From positions 1 to 32,399 of the forward strand of contig JAUXUD010000004.1 in the NCBI GenBank assembly GCA_030680835.1: a stretch of 32,399 bases of DNA. Reading direction: 5' to 3'. Every line of letters begins with the position of its first letter. Positions within the stretch are counted from its first letter, which is position 1. The position numbers were made by a program, and so were the translations under genes. The DNA comes from Bacteroidota bacterium (GTDB taxonomy: Bacteria; Bacteroidota; Bacteroidia; UKL13-3). Positions 1-8,916 of this stretch are shown here, one piece after another. The notes under the pieces are model-generated. The model saw nothing but the letters and a program-made list of their open reading frames with translations, made no database searches and had not been told where the DNA came from.

Positions 1-222
1 ATGATATTAAGCTACTAAACAAGATTTGAAAATTTCATTTGATTAAAAGCAAAATAGAGCAGAAAGCAAAAGTATTGGTTGTGCAACAGCCACTCAAGCA
101 AAAAGGTACAAAATAATCAAATGTAGCAGATCATAACGTAATATCATATGCCACCCACTATTAACTTGTGACCCGATTGGGTCGAACAATCCACTAACTA
201 AACGTCATTGATTCCTGAATCC
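1..222. other. Left-edge non-coding stretch
   Basis: No gene can be supported here. All three forward frames are broken by early stops. A short open stretch ending at base 29 could be the tail of a gene lying to the left, but it is far too short to judge. A weak 5-bp inverted repeat (GACCC/GGGTC, 170-183) is present without a T-tract. The promoter-like site of the downstream small ORF starts at 223. Confidence 0.5.
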
Positions 223-286
223 GTAAATAATGTAACAAATTTCAATAGTTATACAATACATTTCAAAGTTTATGAGCCCAAATTTG
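223..286 (+). promoter_or_regulatory. Regulon promoter site, copy 1
   Basis: The first half-site is GTAAATAATGTAAC (223-236). The second is AATAGTTATACAAT (244-257), the weakest second half-site of the set. The cores are 21 bp apart, and 25 bp later comes TTTG (283-286, in the context CAAATTTG) as -7 box. The ATG at 327 lies 40 nt further on. The arrangement matches nine other sites in this window. Confidence 0.65.
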
Positions 287-326
287 TCCTGTGTGAAAAT
301 GCATTCACAACATAAAATATAACAAA

Positions 327-539
327 ATGCTTCGTACAATAAATTCAATCAAACTGGAGTCATTGGCTGGCTCTTCTGATAAAAACCAAAAGCGTATTGA
401 AAATCACAAAAAGGCCGCCTCTCATTTTCAGGTAGCGCATAATCGTAGTAAAGCTTTAAAAAGTGCACTTATTGCGCAGCGGGATAAGTGGCTGAGTGGC
501 GAATTTCAGCTGGAATCGGTTTATCCTTTCTGCGATTAA
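327..539 (+). CDS. Small hypothetical basic protein (70 aa)
   Basis: No family is recognised. The product would be a 70-residue, lysine-rich, soluble peptide with no signal peptide or membrane segment. Its middle (about residues 18-55) is rich in Lys, Ala, His and Gln and could be helical. The main reason to call it real is context: a copy of the regulon promoter site (223-286) ends 40 nt before the ATG, the same distance as at csbD or ompA, and the ATG follows an A-rich leader as at the other genes here. It converges on tamL with 8 nt between the stops and no clear terminator. It could still be a chance ORF. Confidence 0.5.
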   Translation: MLRTINSIKLESLAGSSDKNQKRIENHKKAASHFQVAHNRSKALKSALIAQRDKWLSGEFQLESVYPFCD

Positions 540-547
540 AATAACAG

Positions 548-2869
548 TTAAAACGGATAGCCGAACGCAATATTAAACATCAGGTTTTCGCCCCTCCATT
601 TGCTGTCTTCCAACTTGAAATTATTTATCACCCAACGCTGTTTTTCGGGTAACCAGGGCTTTCTCGCCGGGATTCCCAAATCCAGACGCAGTACAAAGAA
701 ATTCAGATCAATACGCAACCCGGTTCCAATGCCCACAGCCACTTGCGATAGAAATGTTTTCAGTGCGAATGCAGAATTGGGAATTTCAACAGTGTTTTTA
801 TTAAGCCAAACATTTCCCGCATCTGCAAACAAAGCCCCTTTAAAAATACTGATTATTGGAAAACGGTATTCCACATTTGCTTCCAGTTTAATTTCACCAC
901 CCTGTTGTAAGAAGAAAATTCTCTTTAAACTATCGGGTGGTGAAAATGAACCCGGACCTATTGAGTAAGCCTGAAATCCCCTGATACTATAGGCTCCGCC
1001 TGAGAAGAACTGTTTTATATAAGGCATTGTATGCGCGTTGCCATACGGCAATCCCCATCCAGCAATAAACCGCCCTGCCAGCTTCGTTTTTTCAGTAAGT
1101 TTGTAATATTTACGTACATCAATATCCAGGCGCACAAACTGTGCAAACGTAATTCCAAATAGTTTTAGTGAACCATTGTTATTATTCGTTTCACCCGGAA
1201 ATATTTTTTTATACAAGGCTATGGCATTTCCGGCCAGCTCTATATTGCCATTAAAATAAACCGGATTTTGTATACGTTGTTTTACCTGTTCATTGTAAAA
1301 AAAAGAGTAGGCCATACCCGCAATCAATTGTTCTTCAAATCTCCGCTTAAGTGCAATATTGCTGTTGATGAGTTTATTAAAATTTTGTGAAGCATTAATT
1401 ATTTTAAAGTAATTGATACTGATTACACTTAAATCGTGATCGGTTACAAGGGATTGCTTCCATTTATAACCATAGGTAAATTTAAGCGAATTCAGATCAA
1501 AATATCCAACCCGGCTCAGGTAACTATAATCTATAATATATTTGGTTTTAGGTGCATAATTGCTGTTTATTTTAACTTTAAACGGAACATGTAAACCGGG
1601 AATATATAACTCAATGCGCGGATTGATTTCATAGGTAAATTTACCCTTATACACGCCATTCAGCTGCGTTTCAAATGAACCTCTTAAATTATAAATTAAT
1701 AGTTCGGCACCTCTGAAAGCATTCCGGTTACGCAAGCTAAAATTAAGTGCAGGCCCGATAAAGTTATTCGATTTGGAAACTCCCTGCATTTCAACACTGA
1801 TTGATTTTTGAGGTAACGGAGATAAAAAAATATCTGCTGAAAGCCATCCCCGTATTGTATCCCTGCCGGCGATATGGATATTAACAAACTTAAATACGCC
1901 CAGCCCGTTTAAATGGTTCAGGGTTAAGATATATTTCCGCCGGTTATAAACTGTGTTGTTTTTAAGAAATATCGAACGCAACACGGGTTCAGGCCTTATA
2001 TAGGATGTTTCAGCAAAATAATTAACAGAGTCAATCACCCTCAGGGTCCCGCTCAGGGAATCCCTACCCGGATTATAATCCGGATAAACATTTACTTCTG
2101 CAATGCGGTATACCTGCTTTGATTGTTCAGGAGTTTCAGGTTTTATTGTGACCTTCAATTGCACTTTTAAAGTGCCTGAACCCGTATCTATTTTAAATAA
2201 AATATAGTCGGCATTAAAATAATAGAATCCCCGTTGCTTTAAACGGTCATCAATCCGGTTCCTTTCCTGTTTCAGAACCTCAAGACTATACCTGTCGTTC
2301 TTTTTAAGCAAGGATCGTTTTTGTGTCGAACGAATTTCCTTACTTAATATATCACTGTCTTTTGGGAAAATAATATCTTCATACCTATAGGGTTCAGCTA
2401 TAAACAACTGGTATGTAACCGATGTTTTCTTTTGGTTTTTATCTTCATGAATTTCATATTGACTATAAGATGTAAAGAATCCCATATTGTATAATTTTGC
2501 ATCTATGGCCTTTGATGCCAGAGTAGGGTCAGACATGCTCATATATACCGGAGGCTCTCCAATCCTGTTTTTGAGCATATACCTGAAACCCTTTTCTTTC
2601 TTAGGTGTTCCGGCAATATACCAAATCCATAGGAATGGACGTGAACCCAGAACTTTTCTGTTCGGCTTTGGACTGATTAGGTTTTTTATTTCGCTTACTG
2701 CCTTTTTTTGATCTCTTGAATTATGTATAGCGTTTACATTTATTTTGGCCCCTGTATAAAGACTTTCTCCTTTGGGTACATATTTCAATCCTGTGCAACT
2801 TTGCAATAATATAATCAGAATAATATATATATATAATTTTAACATTTGATATTTAATTTTCAATTTCAT
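548..2869 (-). CDS. tamL: TamL, lipoprotein TamA-family Omp85 protein
   Basis: This is the outer-membrane partner of TamB in the translocation and assembly module, in the Bacteroidota version that carries a lipid anchor. The N-terminus has a hydrophobic stretch ending in a lipobox (LLQSC, Cys about residue 25) followed by the LKYVPKGE sequence seen in TamL proteins. POTRA-like material fills roughly residues 40-340 and a 16-strand Omp85 barrel the rest. The loop-6 motif IRGF is at 629-632, and the protein ends in an aromatic (GYPF), as outer-membrane barrels do. A second in-frame Met at residue 9 is an alternative start. The length of 773 aa is normal for the family. It lies downstream of tamB on the same strand with about 80 nt between them, a gap that holds a REP-like palindrome, so the two are probably cotranscribed from the site upstream of tamB. 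Confidence 0.88.
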   Translation of the reverse strand: MKLKIKYQMLKLYIYIILIILLQSCTGLKYVPKGESLYTGAKINVNAIHNSRDQKKAVSEIKNLISPKPNRKVLGSRPFLWIWYIAGTPKKEKGFRYMLKNRIGEPPVYMSMSDPTLASKAIDAKLYNMGFFTSYSQYEIHEDKNQKKTSVTYQLFIAEPYRYEDIIFPKDSDILSKEIRSTQKRSLLKKNDRYSLEVLKQERNRIDDRLKQRGFYYFNADYILFKIDTGSGTLKVQLKVTIKPETPEQSKQVYRIAEVNVYPDYNPGRDSLSGTLRVIDSVNYFAETSYIRPEPVLRSIFLKNNTVYNRRKYILTLNHLNGLGVFKFVNIHIAGRDTIRGWLSADIFLSPLPQKSISVEMQGVSKSNNFIGPALNFSLRNRNAFRGAELLIYNLRGSFETQLNGVYKGKFTYEINPRIELYIPGLHVPFKVKINSNYAPKTKYIIDYSYLSRVGYFDLNSLKFTYGYKWKQSLVTDHDLSVISINYFKIINASQNFNKLINSNIALKRRFEEQLIAGMAYSFFYNEQVKQRIQNPVYFNGNIELAGNAIALYKKIFPGETNNNNGSLKLFGITFAQFVRLDIDVRKYYKLTEKTKLAGRFIAGWGLPYGNAHTMPYIKQFFSGGAYSIRGFQAYSIGPGSFSPPDSLKRIFFLQQGGEIKLEANVEYRFPIISIFKGALFADAGNVWLNKNTVEIPNSAFALKTFLSQVAVGIGTGLRIDLNFFVLRLDLGIPARKPWLPEKQRWVINNFKLEDSKWRGENLMFNIAFGYPF

Positions 2870-2896
2870 TTTTTACATTTGGCAAAAATCATATGA

Positions 2897-2942
2897 CATT
2901 TGTTATAATTGTCAGGAAGGGCAAATGCAATTTGCCCCTACC
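2897..2942. repeat. REP-like palindromic repeat, copy A
   Basis: A 46-bp intergenic element in the tamB-tamL gap. Its core is the interrupted palindrome GGGCAAATGCAATTTGCCC (2919-2937), flanked by CATTTGTTA on one side and CCTACC on the other. The reverse complement recurs with few changes at 26741-26785. As RNA it would form a stable 8-bp hairpin with a 3-nt loop between two cotranscribed genes, and could modulate tamL expression or message stability. Confidence 0.8.
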
Positions 2943-2950
2943 GGTTTCAA

Positions 2951-2971
2951 TCTCATCTCTCATCTCTCATT
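2951..2971. repeat. Heptamer repeat TCTCATC at the 3' end of tamB
   Basis: Three tandem 7-bp units (TCTCATC, TCTCATC, TCTCATT) lie across the stop codon of tamB, so the last residues (MRDER) are encoded by the repeat. The unit length is the same as in the other arrays of this window. Confidence 0.7.
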
Positions 2972-5900
2972 TCTTCACCCGGTTTGGAAAACAACTCCTT
3001 CAATGTATCATAATCCCGGATGTAAATAATTCCAATTCCGGTTTTGTACAACAAACCATCAATAATTCCTGCATATTGATTTTCCCTGAACGCCTTAAAC
3101 CGATAACGACCATCTTCGGTGATCTTATATTCAAGCACCATATCTCCTGTAAGATTGCTGGCATTGGTGGTGGTTGATCCGTTATCCTGCACATTGATAT
3201 TACTTCCAACCTGTACACTCATACGCTTATTTAAAAACTCTTTTTTTAAACCCACCTGCACTTCGGTATTTTGTTTTACACTGGTTTCGGTATATTGATC
3301 ATTTGATTTAATATCAAAATTCAGTTCAACGTCTTTTATATATTTTCCCGAAATCTGATTCAGCTGATCGCTTAAAATCTGGTTTACACTATTGCGGGCC
3401 ATCGTATTTACGGCATTAGATTCACCCGGATCTGAGGCTGCACCTGCCGGAACAAATTTATTGAGTACGAGCAGGGAAAATACCTGTTTATTCAGTTCAG
3501 CAGGATTGTTATTTAAGGAATTCACTTTTGTATAAACCGTTCCGCCAAATGAATTTTTATCCCGGTCATCCATGTCCAGCATAAAGCTAATTTCAGGCTT
3601 CATTAATGCACCTTTCATAATCATATTTACTTCAAAGTACATGGGTTTACGATATGCATTTCTTTCTGCCAGCAGGGATCCGCTAAGTTCATTGGAAAGC
3701 AAATCTGCAGGTGCTGTACGAATCCGGTAAATAGCCGTAATATCAAGTGTTGCATCAATGACACTGCCGCTCCATGTAATTGAACTGCCGGGTTTGATTT
3801 TAAAGTTGCGTTTAATCACTTTCTGAAAAGTAGTATGATAACTTCCACTGTTCAGGTTATAGGTTCCGGTTAAACTTTGTTTGCCACCGGGATCAATCGA
3901 AAAACTGAGTATCCCATCACCCCTCACCACCAGTGAATCTCCCGAAACTCTGTCAACAATCAGTTTCAGGGTAGTTTCTCTGTTAATCTCAATATTGGCT
4001 GTCAGATCAATACCTTTGAATACATTCTGAGTCAGTAGGGTATCAATTTCCCGCATTATATGATCTGTTGCATGGGTGTCAGTAAAAATTACGATTCCTT
4101 CTCCCTTATCCGTGCTGAGTTGTGAAGAGGGTACCAGCATCGTGAGTTGGGTGCCGGCCAGTAACTTTGCATTTGCGTGAATCACAGGCAAAGATTCATT
4201 CCCTTTTATCCGGATGGTACTGCTCATAAGTACTTTTCCGAAGTACAAGGGATTGTCACGCAGGGAGGTATTCATTACCGTAAATTTATTTGTTTTGATT
4301 GTCAGATCAAATTTCATTTTATTGAAATCCCTGGTGTACACGGCTCCTTCTATAATGGCCTTTTGTCCATATGCATCCAGGATGGTAAATGAACGGAAAT
4401 AAATTCCGTCGGGATCTAATTTAAGATGTTCGTCTTTCAGCGTAAAATTATTATTGATATAGGCTATATTAAATGCAGCATCCCTGAATCCAATATTTCC
4501 ATTTATTACAGGTTTGCTCCCGGAACCGCCAATATGGATTTTACCACTGAGATAACCTGAACTCTGCCGGATCTGCCCGGCGGTAAATCCTTCAATGGAT
4601 TTTAGGTTCAGCCGTTCAATATCCACATTAAAATCAAGCCGTTTATTGTCGTTGGCAAAATACGTTCCTTTGATAGCGGCTTTATTTTCAAATCCGCTCA
4701 ATAAAATGTGCGCTGCATATTTGCCTTCCTGTCCTGCCGACAGATTATCGGCTTCAATGCTCAGGTTTCCGATCGGGTTCTCCATATAAACAATATTGCT
4801 GATATTGAGGCTGGAAACAAATGCAGGTGATTTTTGCAGATTGCGTAATTCCAGGGTTCCGTTTATTTCTCCGCGTATAATGGCAGTATCCTTTTCAGCA
4901 ATTTGTGACAGTGTTGCTATTTCAAACTTCCTGAAAGCTATATTAAGGGGGGCTGTCTCATTGCTTCCTTCCGAGCTCATGCTGATACTTTGATGCTGAT
5001 TGCTCAATTCAAAATGCTGAATATAAATTCCACCATTTATAAAACGAATATGGTTATCCGGTGTCAACTGCCATTTCATATTGTTAAATACCAGGTTCTG
5101 ATCGATATGCAGCGTGTACTTCCGGCCTGCTTCCTGTTTCAGGTTGCCGGCAATGTATAATTTATTTCCACTGTCTTTATGGATTATATCCAGCGAAAAG
5201 TGGAGCATATTGTTTTCAAGTTTTCCTGAGAATTTTGTATCGGGTAATTGAATATTTCCACTCTTTAATGAAGCGATGGAAAAAGCATAATTCAGGTTGC
5301 GGTTATTTGAATGTACTTCCAGATTTATACCGGTTATTAGTTTGCCTTTATACTGAACCAGCGGCGCTTTGAGTATCAGATTTAACTGTTGCCTGTTTGT
5401 GCTGAAATCAGCCTCAAGGGTAGCTCCGCTAAATTTTTCCAATCCCACCAGCACTACTTCATTCAGGATGGGATGCGGAGCTATTTGAACAACAAGTTTA
5501 AAATCCTGTTCCGGTTTAAAAGCGTTTGATATCATAGTATCTTTAGCCAATCTGAAGTATTGACTTACATGATGCGTAAGGGCAGCATTTAAATGAAGCA
5601 GGGTAACAGATCCTTCATAATCGATATTGATAATCCCGCTTTTCATTTTAAATAAAGAATGCTTCTTGTCATTTACGGTAGCCACAAGAAAAGAGTCCAT
5701 CCGGTACTTTTTATCATTTCTGATAATTATAATTTCATGCAGGCTGATTCTGCCACTCATTTCTTCAATGCTTTTCCCCTTCAGGTCAATACTCAGTTTC
5801 CCGCTGCTGCGAATGTTTTCATTCGTAATTTTTAACTTCTTCAAATCAGCACCTTCCAGGTTAAGATTCATAAATACGGACTCATGTTTTGCAATAACCG

Positions 5901-7458
5901 ACATGGACCCCTGTAACTGCAGGCGCAGGTTTTTATCATTTACCAGTAATAGGGTTTCAATCTTTCCCTTGTCGGAATGTGCCCGCAGGGATATATGATG
6001 ATACCGGTATTTATTAAATGCAACATCAGATACTTTTGCAGTTAGCTTCGCTTTTATTCGTGCAGATGAAAAGTTTTTCCCTTTAATATTTGCATTAAGA
6101 CTTATCGTTCCAATTTTTGAAGGCTGATTCAGCAGGTAACCCAGATTTAAATCCCGGGTTTGAATATTTGCCTTATAAAAGGTATCCAGGGATGTTATTT
6201 TTATTGCCGCAGTGAAGTTTAAACTGCCCGAACTGCTGCGCATATGCATTTCGGTAATAAAATCGATTAAAGAACCTTTAAGGTGTCCACTCAGCGTCAT
6301 ATTTGAAGGTACTGATACCGGCAACTTCTTTTGCGGAATCCACTTAAGCAAATCCTGTTTTTTTGTTGACAGTGTTTTGAGCCTGATATCATAAACTGCC
6401 GTTTTGATATTGTCTAAACCTTTGATATGTGCATCTAAAGAAACTGAGGTAGCCTGCTCCATCCGGATACTGAGCTTGTTCACAAAAAGATCTGTTAGCT
6501 GATCGCTTTTGTTTCTATTTACTAAAACAATTTTTGATTTGAGTTGAACCAGATTTAAGCCGGATTGTTCCTGAAAGGAAAAATGTTCGATGTTTGCAAA
6601 GATTTTTTTGGGTTCATAAAAAGCATCTGTTACTTCCAGTTCTACATCTGTAAAAAGCAGATGATTGTAATCTAGTCCTTTCACTAACCGTGGATTATTA
6701 CCCATATCAAATTTAAAACCAACTTTGTTTAATGAGATTTGTCCGGCAAGAAACTGCCAATCCCTGGCTTCTGATTTTATATTCTTAGTTTGAGCAGTTA
6801 CATTTTTTACTGCAATTTGTATATCCGTTTCATCGATAAACAATTTCTTGAATATTAGCTGCCGGCTGTTCAAATCAATTTTTTCAGGGATTATTTGAAT
6901 TTCTCGGGCCATACAATATACCATTGTACCGCTCACTTCGTCATTAAAACCTGCCAACAAATTTTGAAACCCTATTTTATGTACCCGAATTGTCCATGGA
7001 ATTCCTGATGCATCATTGGCTGGTTTTACTGTTTTATTGCTGAAGGCATTGATTAAGAAATCAAAGTTAAAACTACTGTCAGGCAAACTACGTTTAATGG
7101 ATACGTTAAGTTTATTAAGCAACAGGTTATTTACTTCCAGTTTGTTTTTTAATAAAGCAGGAATGTTTATATCCATGTCGAGTTGTTCAATATAAACAAG
7201 GGTATCATGATTCAGGTCTTCTGCAAACAAACCCTCAAGCACTATTGATTTCGGAAAGCCAATATACAATCGTTCGAGTTGAATTTTTGTATGTGTTTTT
7301 GATGTAACATAATCAATGGCAATATGAGTAATATAATTCTGAACAGAAGGCAAACGAACCAGAAGGATTAGAATTATAAACAGAACGAACAGGAGTGTAA
7401 GTGCCCACAATACAATTTTGCCAGTAAATTTAAATGCTTTTCTCAATATTTTAATCAC
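2953..7458 (-). CDS. tamB: TamB-like translocation/assembly module protein (DUF490)
   Basis: A very large AsmA-superfamily protein (1501 aa) anchored in the inner membrane by one N-terminal helix (about residues 13-35) and spanning the periplasm as a long beta-groove. It is thought to pass lipids or help barrel proteins reach the outer membrane with TamA/TamL. The body is repetitive beta-strand sequence; the C-terminal ~350 residues are the conserved TamB/DUF490 domain (for example GSYHTTFQKVIKRNFKI and the late VGLKKEFLNKRMSVQVG segment). The only Met before the membrane helix is the one used. The predicted -7 box lies only about 12 nt before this ATG, so the leader would be very short. Its C-terminus is read from a heptamer repeat. 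The downstream neighbour tamL supports the assignment. Confidence 0.9.
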   Translation of the reverse strand: MIKILRKAFKFTGKIVLWALTLLFVLFIILILLVRLPSVQNYITHIAIDYVTSKTHTKIQLERLYIGFPKSIVLEGLFAEDLNHDTLVYIEQLDMDINIPALLKNKLEVNNLLLNKLNVSIKRSLPDSSFNFDFLINAFSNKTVKPANDASGIPWTIRVHKIGFQNLLAGFNDEVSGTMVYCMAREIQIIPEKIDLNSRQLIFKKLFIDETDIQIAVKNVTAQTKNIKSEARDWQFLAGQISLNKVGFKFDMGNNPRLVKGLDYNHLLFTDVELEVTDAFYEPKKIFANIEHFSFQEQSGLNLVQLKSKIVLVNRNKSDQLTDLFVNKLSIRMEQATSVSLDAHIKGLDNIKTAVYDIRLKTLSTKKQDLLKWIPQKKLPVSVPSNMTLSGHLKGSLIDFITEMHMRSSSGSLNFTAAIKITSLDTFYKANIQTRDLNLGYLLNQPSKIGTISLNANIKGKNFSSARIKAKLTAKVSDVAFNKYRYHHISLRAHSDKGKIETLLLVNDKNLRLQLQGSMSVIAKHESVFMNLNLEGADLKKLKITNENIRSSGKLSIDLKGKSIEEMSGRISLHEIIIIRNDKKYRMDSFLVATVNDKKHSLFKMKSGIINIDYEGSVTLLHLNAALTHHVSQYFRLAKDTMISNAFKPEQDFKLVVQIAPHPILNEVVLVGLEKFSGATLEADFSTNRQQLNLILKAPLVQYKGKLITGINLEVHSNNRNLNYAFSIASLKSGNIQLPDTKFSGKLENNMLHFSLDIIHKDSGNKLYIAGNLKQEAGRKYTLHIDQNLVFNNMKWQLTPDNHIRFINGGIYIQHFELSNQHQSISMSSEGSNETAPLNIAFRKFEIATLSQIAEKDTAIIRGEINGTLELRNLQKSPAFVSSLNISNIVYMENPIGNLSIEADNLSAGQEGKYAAHILLSGFENKAAIKGTYFANDNKRLDFNVDIERLNLKSIEGFTAGQIRQSSGYLSGKIHIGGSGSKPVINGNIGFRDAAFNIAYINNNFTLKDEHLKLDPDGIYFRSFTILDAYGQKAIIEGAVYTRDFNKMKFDLTIKTNKFTVMNTSLRDNPLYFGKVLMSSTIRIKGNESLPVIHANAKLLAGTQLTMLVPSSQLSTDKGEGIVIFTDTHATDHIMREIDTLLTQNVFKGIDLTANIEINRETTLKLIVDRVSGDSLVVRGDGILSFSIDPGGKQSLTGTYNLNSGSYHTTFQKVIKRNFKIKPGSSITWSGSVIDATLDITAIYRIRTAPADLLSNELSGSLLAERNAYRKPMYFEVNMIMKGALMKPEISFMLDMDDRDKNSFGGTVYTKVNSLNNNPAELNKQVFSLLVLNKFVPAGAASDPGESNAVNTMARNSVNQILSDQLNQISGKYIKDVELNFDIKSNDQYTETSVKQNTEVQVGLKKEFLNKRMSVQVGSNINVQDNGSTTTNASNLTGDMVLEYKITEDGRYRFKAFRENQYAGIIDGLLYKTGIGIIYIRDYDTLKELFSKPGEEMRDER

Positions 7459-7470
7459 ACATATACAGCG

Positions 7471-7533
7471 GGAAATTACAATGCATTTGAAGGAAAATGT
7501 TACATAATTAATGCTTTATTTTACATAATTATT
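7471..7533 (-). promoter_or_regulatory. Regulon promoter site, copy 2 (minus strand, tamB)
   Basis: Read on the minus strand, AATAATTATGTAAA is followed by TTAATTATGTAAC with the two GTAA cores 21 bp apart (7524-7520 and 7503-7499). 24 bp later comes TAATTTCC (7478-7471) at the -7 position. It is the only copy on this strand and the one closest to its start codon. Confidence 0.6.
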
Positions 7534-7575
7534 GACTGACAGAAACGAAAATATACCGCAAACCGGAGTGAAGGT

Positions 7576-7639
7576 GTGAATAATGTAAAGAATTTAAAAA
7601 GTTGTGTAATGCTTTCCTGTTGTATGGTGTTCACCTTTG
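7576..7639 (+). promoter_or_regulatory. Regulon promoter site, copy 3 (ytxH operon)
   Basis: GTGAATAATGTAAA (7576-7589), then AAAAGTTGTGTAAT with cores 21 bp apart (7585 and 7606), 25 bp, then CACCTTTG (TTTG 7636-7639). It is divergent from the tamB copy, and both sites fit in the same 246-bp gap. The ATG at 7705 is 65 nt past the -7 box. Confidence 0.75.
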
Positions 7640-7704
7640 TGTTGTGCTAAACACAACAGAAAAAAGCATATAAAATAAACTTCAAACAATTAAAAAAAAC
7701 AGTT

Positions 7705-7965
7705 ATGAATTCAGGAAAAGTATTATTGGGTGTATTGGCAGGCCTTGCCGCCGGTGCATTAATGGGCATTTTATTAGCTCCCGACAAAGGTTCCCAAACC
7801 AGAAGAAAAATTTTAGGTAAAGGTGAGGATTTTGCCGATGCATTAAAAGATAAATTTGACGAGTTGGCGGATACATTAACGAATAAATTTGAAAATACCC
7901 AACAGGAAGCCGAAGAATTGATTTCTTATGGAAAAGCAAAATATGACGGAGCAAAAAAAGCTTAA
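7705..7965 (+). CDS. YtxH domain protein
   Basis: A small membrane-tethered protein of the YtxH family, often linked to general stress in bacteria; its biochemical role is unknown. The N-terminus has the family pattern: a glycine/alanine-rich membrane helix (GVLAGLAAGALMGILLAP, about residues 7-26) followed directly by DKGSQTRRKI and a long charged amphipathic helix to residue 86. The 86-aa length is typical. It is the first gene of a run of four tightly packed genes (to 8844) behind a regulon promoter site. The next gene overlaps its 3' end. Confidence 0.85.
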   Translation: MNSGKVLLGVLAGLAAGALMGILLAPDKGSQTRRKILGKGEDFADALKDKFDELADTLTNKFENTQQEAEELISYGKAKYDGAKKA

Positions 7966-8305
7966 AGATGATGAAACACCCATAAGCAGGCTTTTTGAAA
8001 AGTTGGAGGATTACAGCAGAACAACGATAGAACTATACAAATTAAAGGCAATAGATCATTCTGCCCAGGTTCTTTCATCTTTAGCTTCCCGAATGGCCAT
8101 ATTTTTGCTTATAGCATTGTTTACCGTATTTATAAGTATTGGATTTGCATGGTGGATCGGGGAACTTCTCGGTAAAATTTATTATGGCTTTTTTGTAGTG
8201 GGAGGTATTTATATACTGATTGCCGTTTTGCTGTACAATTTTAGGCAACAATGGATTAAATATCCTGTAAGCAATTATATCATTATTCAATTTAGTAAGC
8301 TTTAA
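7928..8305 (+). CDS. Phage holin-superfamily-like / DUF1469-type membrane protein
   Basis: 125 aa. A charged N-terminal helix (about 15-45, SRLFEKLEDYSRTTIELYKLKA) precedes two membrane helices (about 52-76 and 84-103) and a short basic tail. This layout is common in small proteins paired with YtxH in Bacteroidota and annotated as holin-superfamily or DUF1469-like. A lytic role is unlikely here, because no endolysin or phage genes are near. The start at 7928 overlaps ytxH by 38 nt. An internal ATG at 7943 (residue 6) would give a 23-nt overlap and is equally possible. Translational coupling to ytxH is likely. Confidence 0.75.
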   Translation: MEKQNMTEQKKLKDDETPISRLFEKLEDYSRTTIELYKLKAIDHSAQVLSSLASRMAIFLLIALFTVFISIGFAWWIGELLGKIYYGFFVVGGIYILIAVLLYNFRQQWIKYPVSNYIIIQFSKL

Positions 8306-8310
8306 ACAGG

Positions 8311-8691
8311 ATGAAACAAATTACTGATATTTTAAAAGAAACGATTGTTCTGACCCAATACAATCAGGCACAGGAATTAGAACGATTAAAGGAGCAGTTT
8401 CATCTGGCGGTTGAAAGTTTAAAACCGGTGAACCTGCTTAAAAGTGCATTTCAAAAAGTGGTTGCATCGCCTGAAATAAAAAATAACCTGGTGAACGATG
8501 CGATTGGATTAACAACGGGTTACCTTTCGAAAAAAGTATTGGTAGGAGCGACGCATAATCCCATAAAAAAATTATTTGGAGTGCTGCTGCAATTTACGAT
8601 CGCGCATGTTGTTGCAAAGCATTCCGACACCATTAAGTCGGCAGGAGCAATGCTGCTGCAACGTTTTATGAAGCCCAAAAAAGTATCATGA
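8311..8691 (+). CDS. Hypothetical protein of the ytxH operon (126 aa)
   Basis: No named family is recognised. The sequence starts with a helical, Gln/Glu-rich segment (about 1-45) and has a moderately hydrophobic, glycine-containing middle and end (about 65-115) that could associate with a membrane, closing with a basic tail (MKPKKVS). It has no signal peptide. The start lies 5 nt after the stop of the holin-like gene, so it belongs to the same operon. By context it acts with YtxH and the holin-like protein at the envelope. Confidence 0.75.
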   Translation: MKQITDILKETIVLTQYNQAQELERLKEQFHLAVESLKPVNLLKSAFQKVVASPEIKNNLVNDAIGLTTGYLSKKVLVGATHNPIKKLFGVLLQFTIAHVVAKHSDTIKSAGAMLLQRFMKPKKVS

Positions 8692-8724
8692 CAAATTAAA
8701 AATTAATAAAACAATCTAAATATT

Positions 8725-8844
8725 ATGAACAATCTATTCAGAGGACTCATTTCGGGTTACGGAGCAGCAAAACTAGGCGGTGGTTGTTTTGGTACCATCA
8801 TTGTATTTATAATTATCTGGGCCTTACTTGGACAGTGCAACTAA
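8725..8844 (+). CDS. 39-residue membrane peptide
   Basis: A short ORF (39 codons plus stop), MNNLFRGLISGYGAAKLGGG then CFGTIIVFIIIWALLGQCN. The N-terminal half is glycine-rich; the second half is one strongly hydrophobic helix (about 22-36) with a cysteine on each side. It follows the previous gene by 33 nt on the same strand and is preceded by an A/T-rich leader. A peptide with such a clean membrane helix is unlikely to be chance, but no family name can be given. Confidence 0.65.
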   Translation: MNNLFRGLISGYGAAKLGGGCFGTIIVFIIIWALLGQCN

Positions 8845-8916
8845 TAATTATTTTATATGTCAGTTGTACTGATAAGTTTCAAAAGTTTACATCCCTATTA
8901 AATTAAACAAAAAATT

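Noticed and set aside
170-183. GACCC/GGGTC inverted repeat as a terminator
   Set aside because: Only 5 bp with no T-tract and no gene clearly ending before it.
8842-8916. Possible eleventh regulon site before the lipoprotein gene at 8917
   Set aside because: An AAAAGTTTACAT stretch resembles half-site 2, but no partner with GTAAC 21 bp away and no correctly spaced TTTG box is present.
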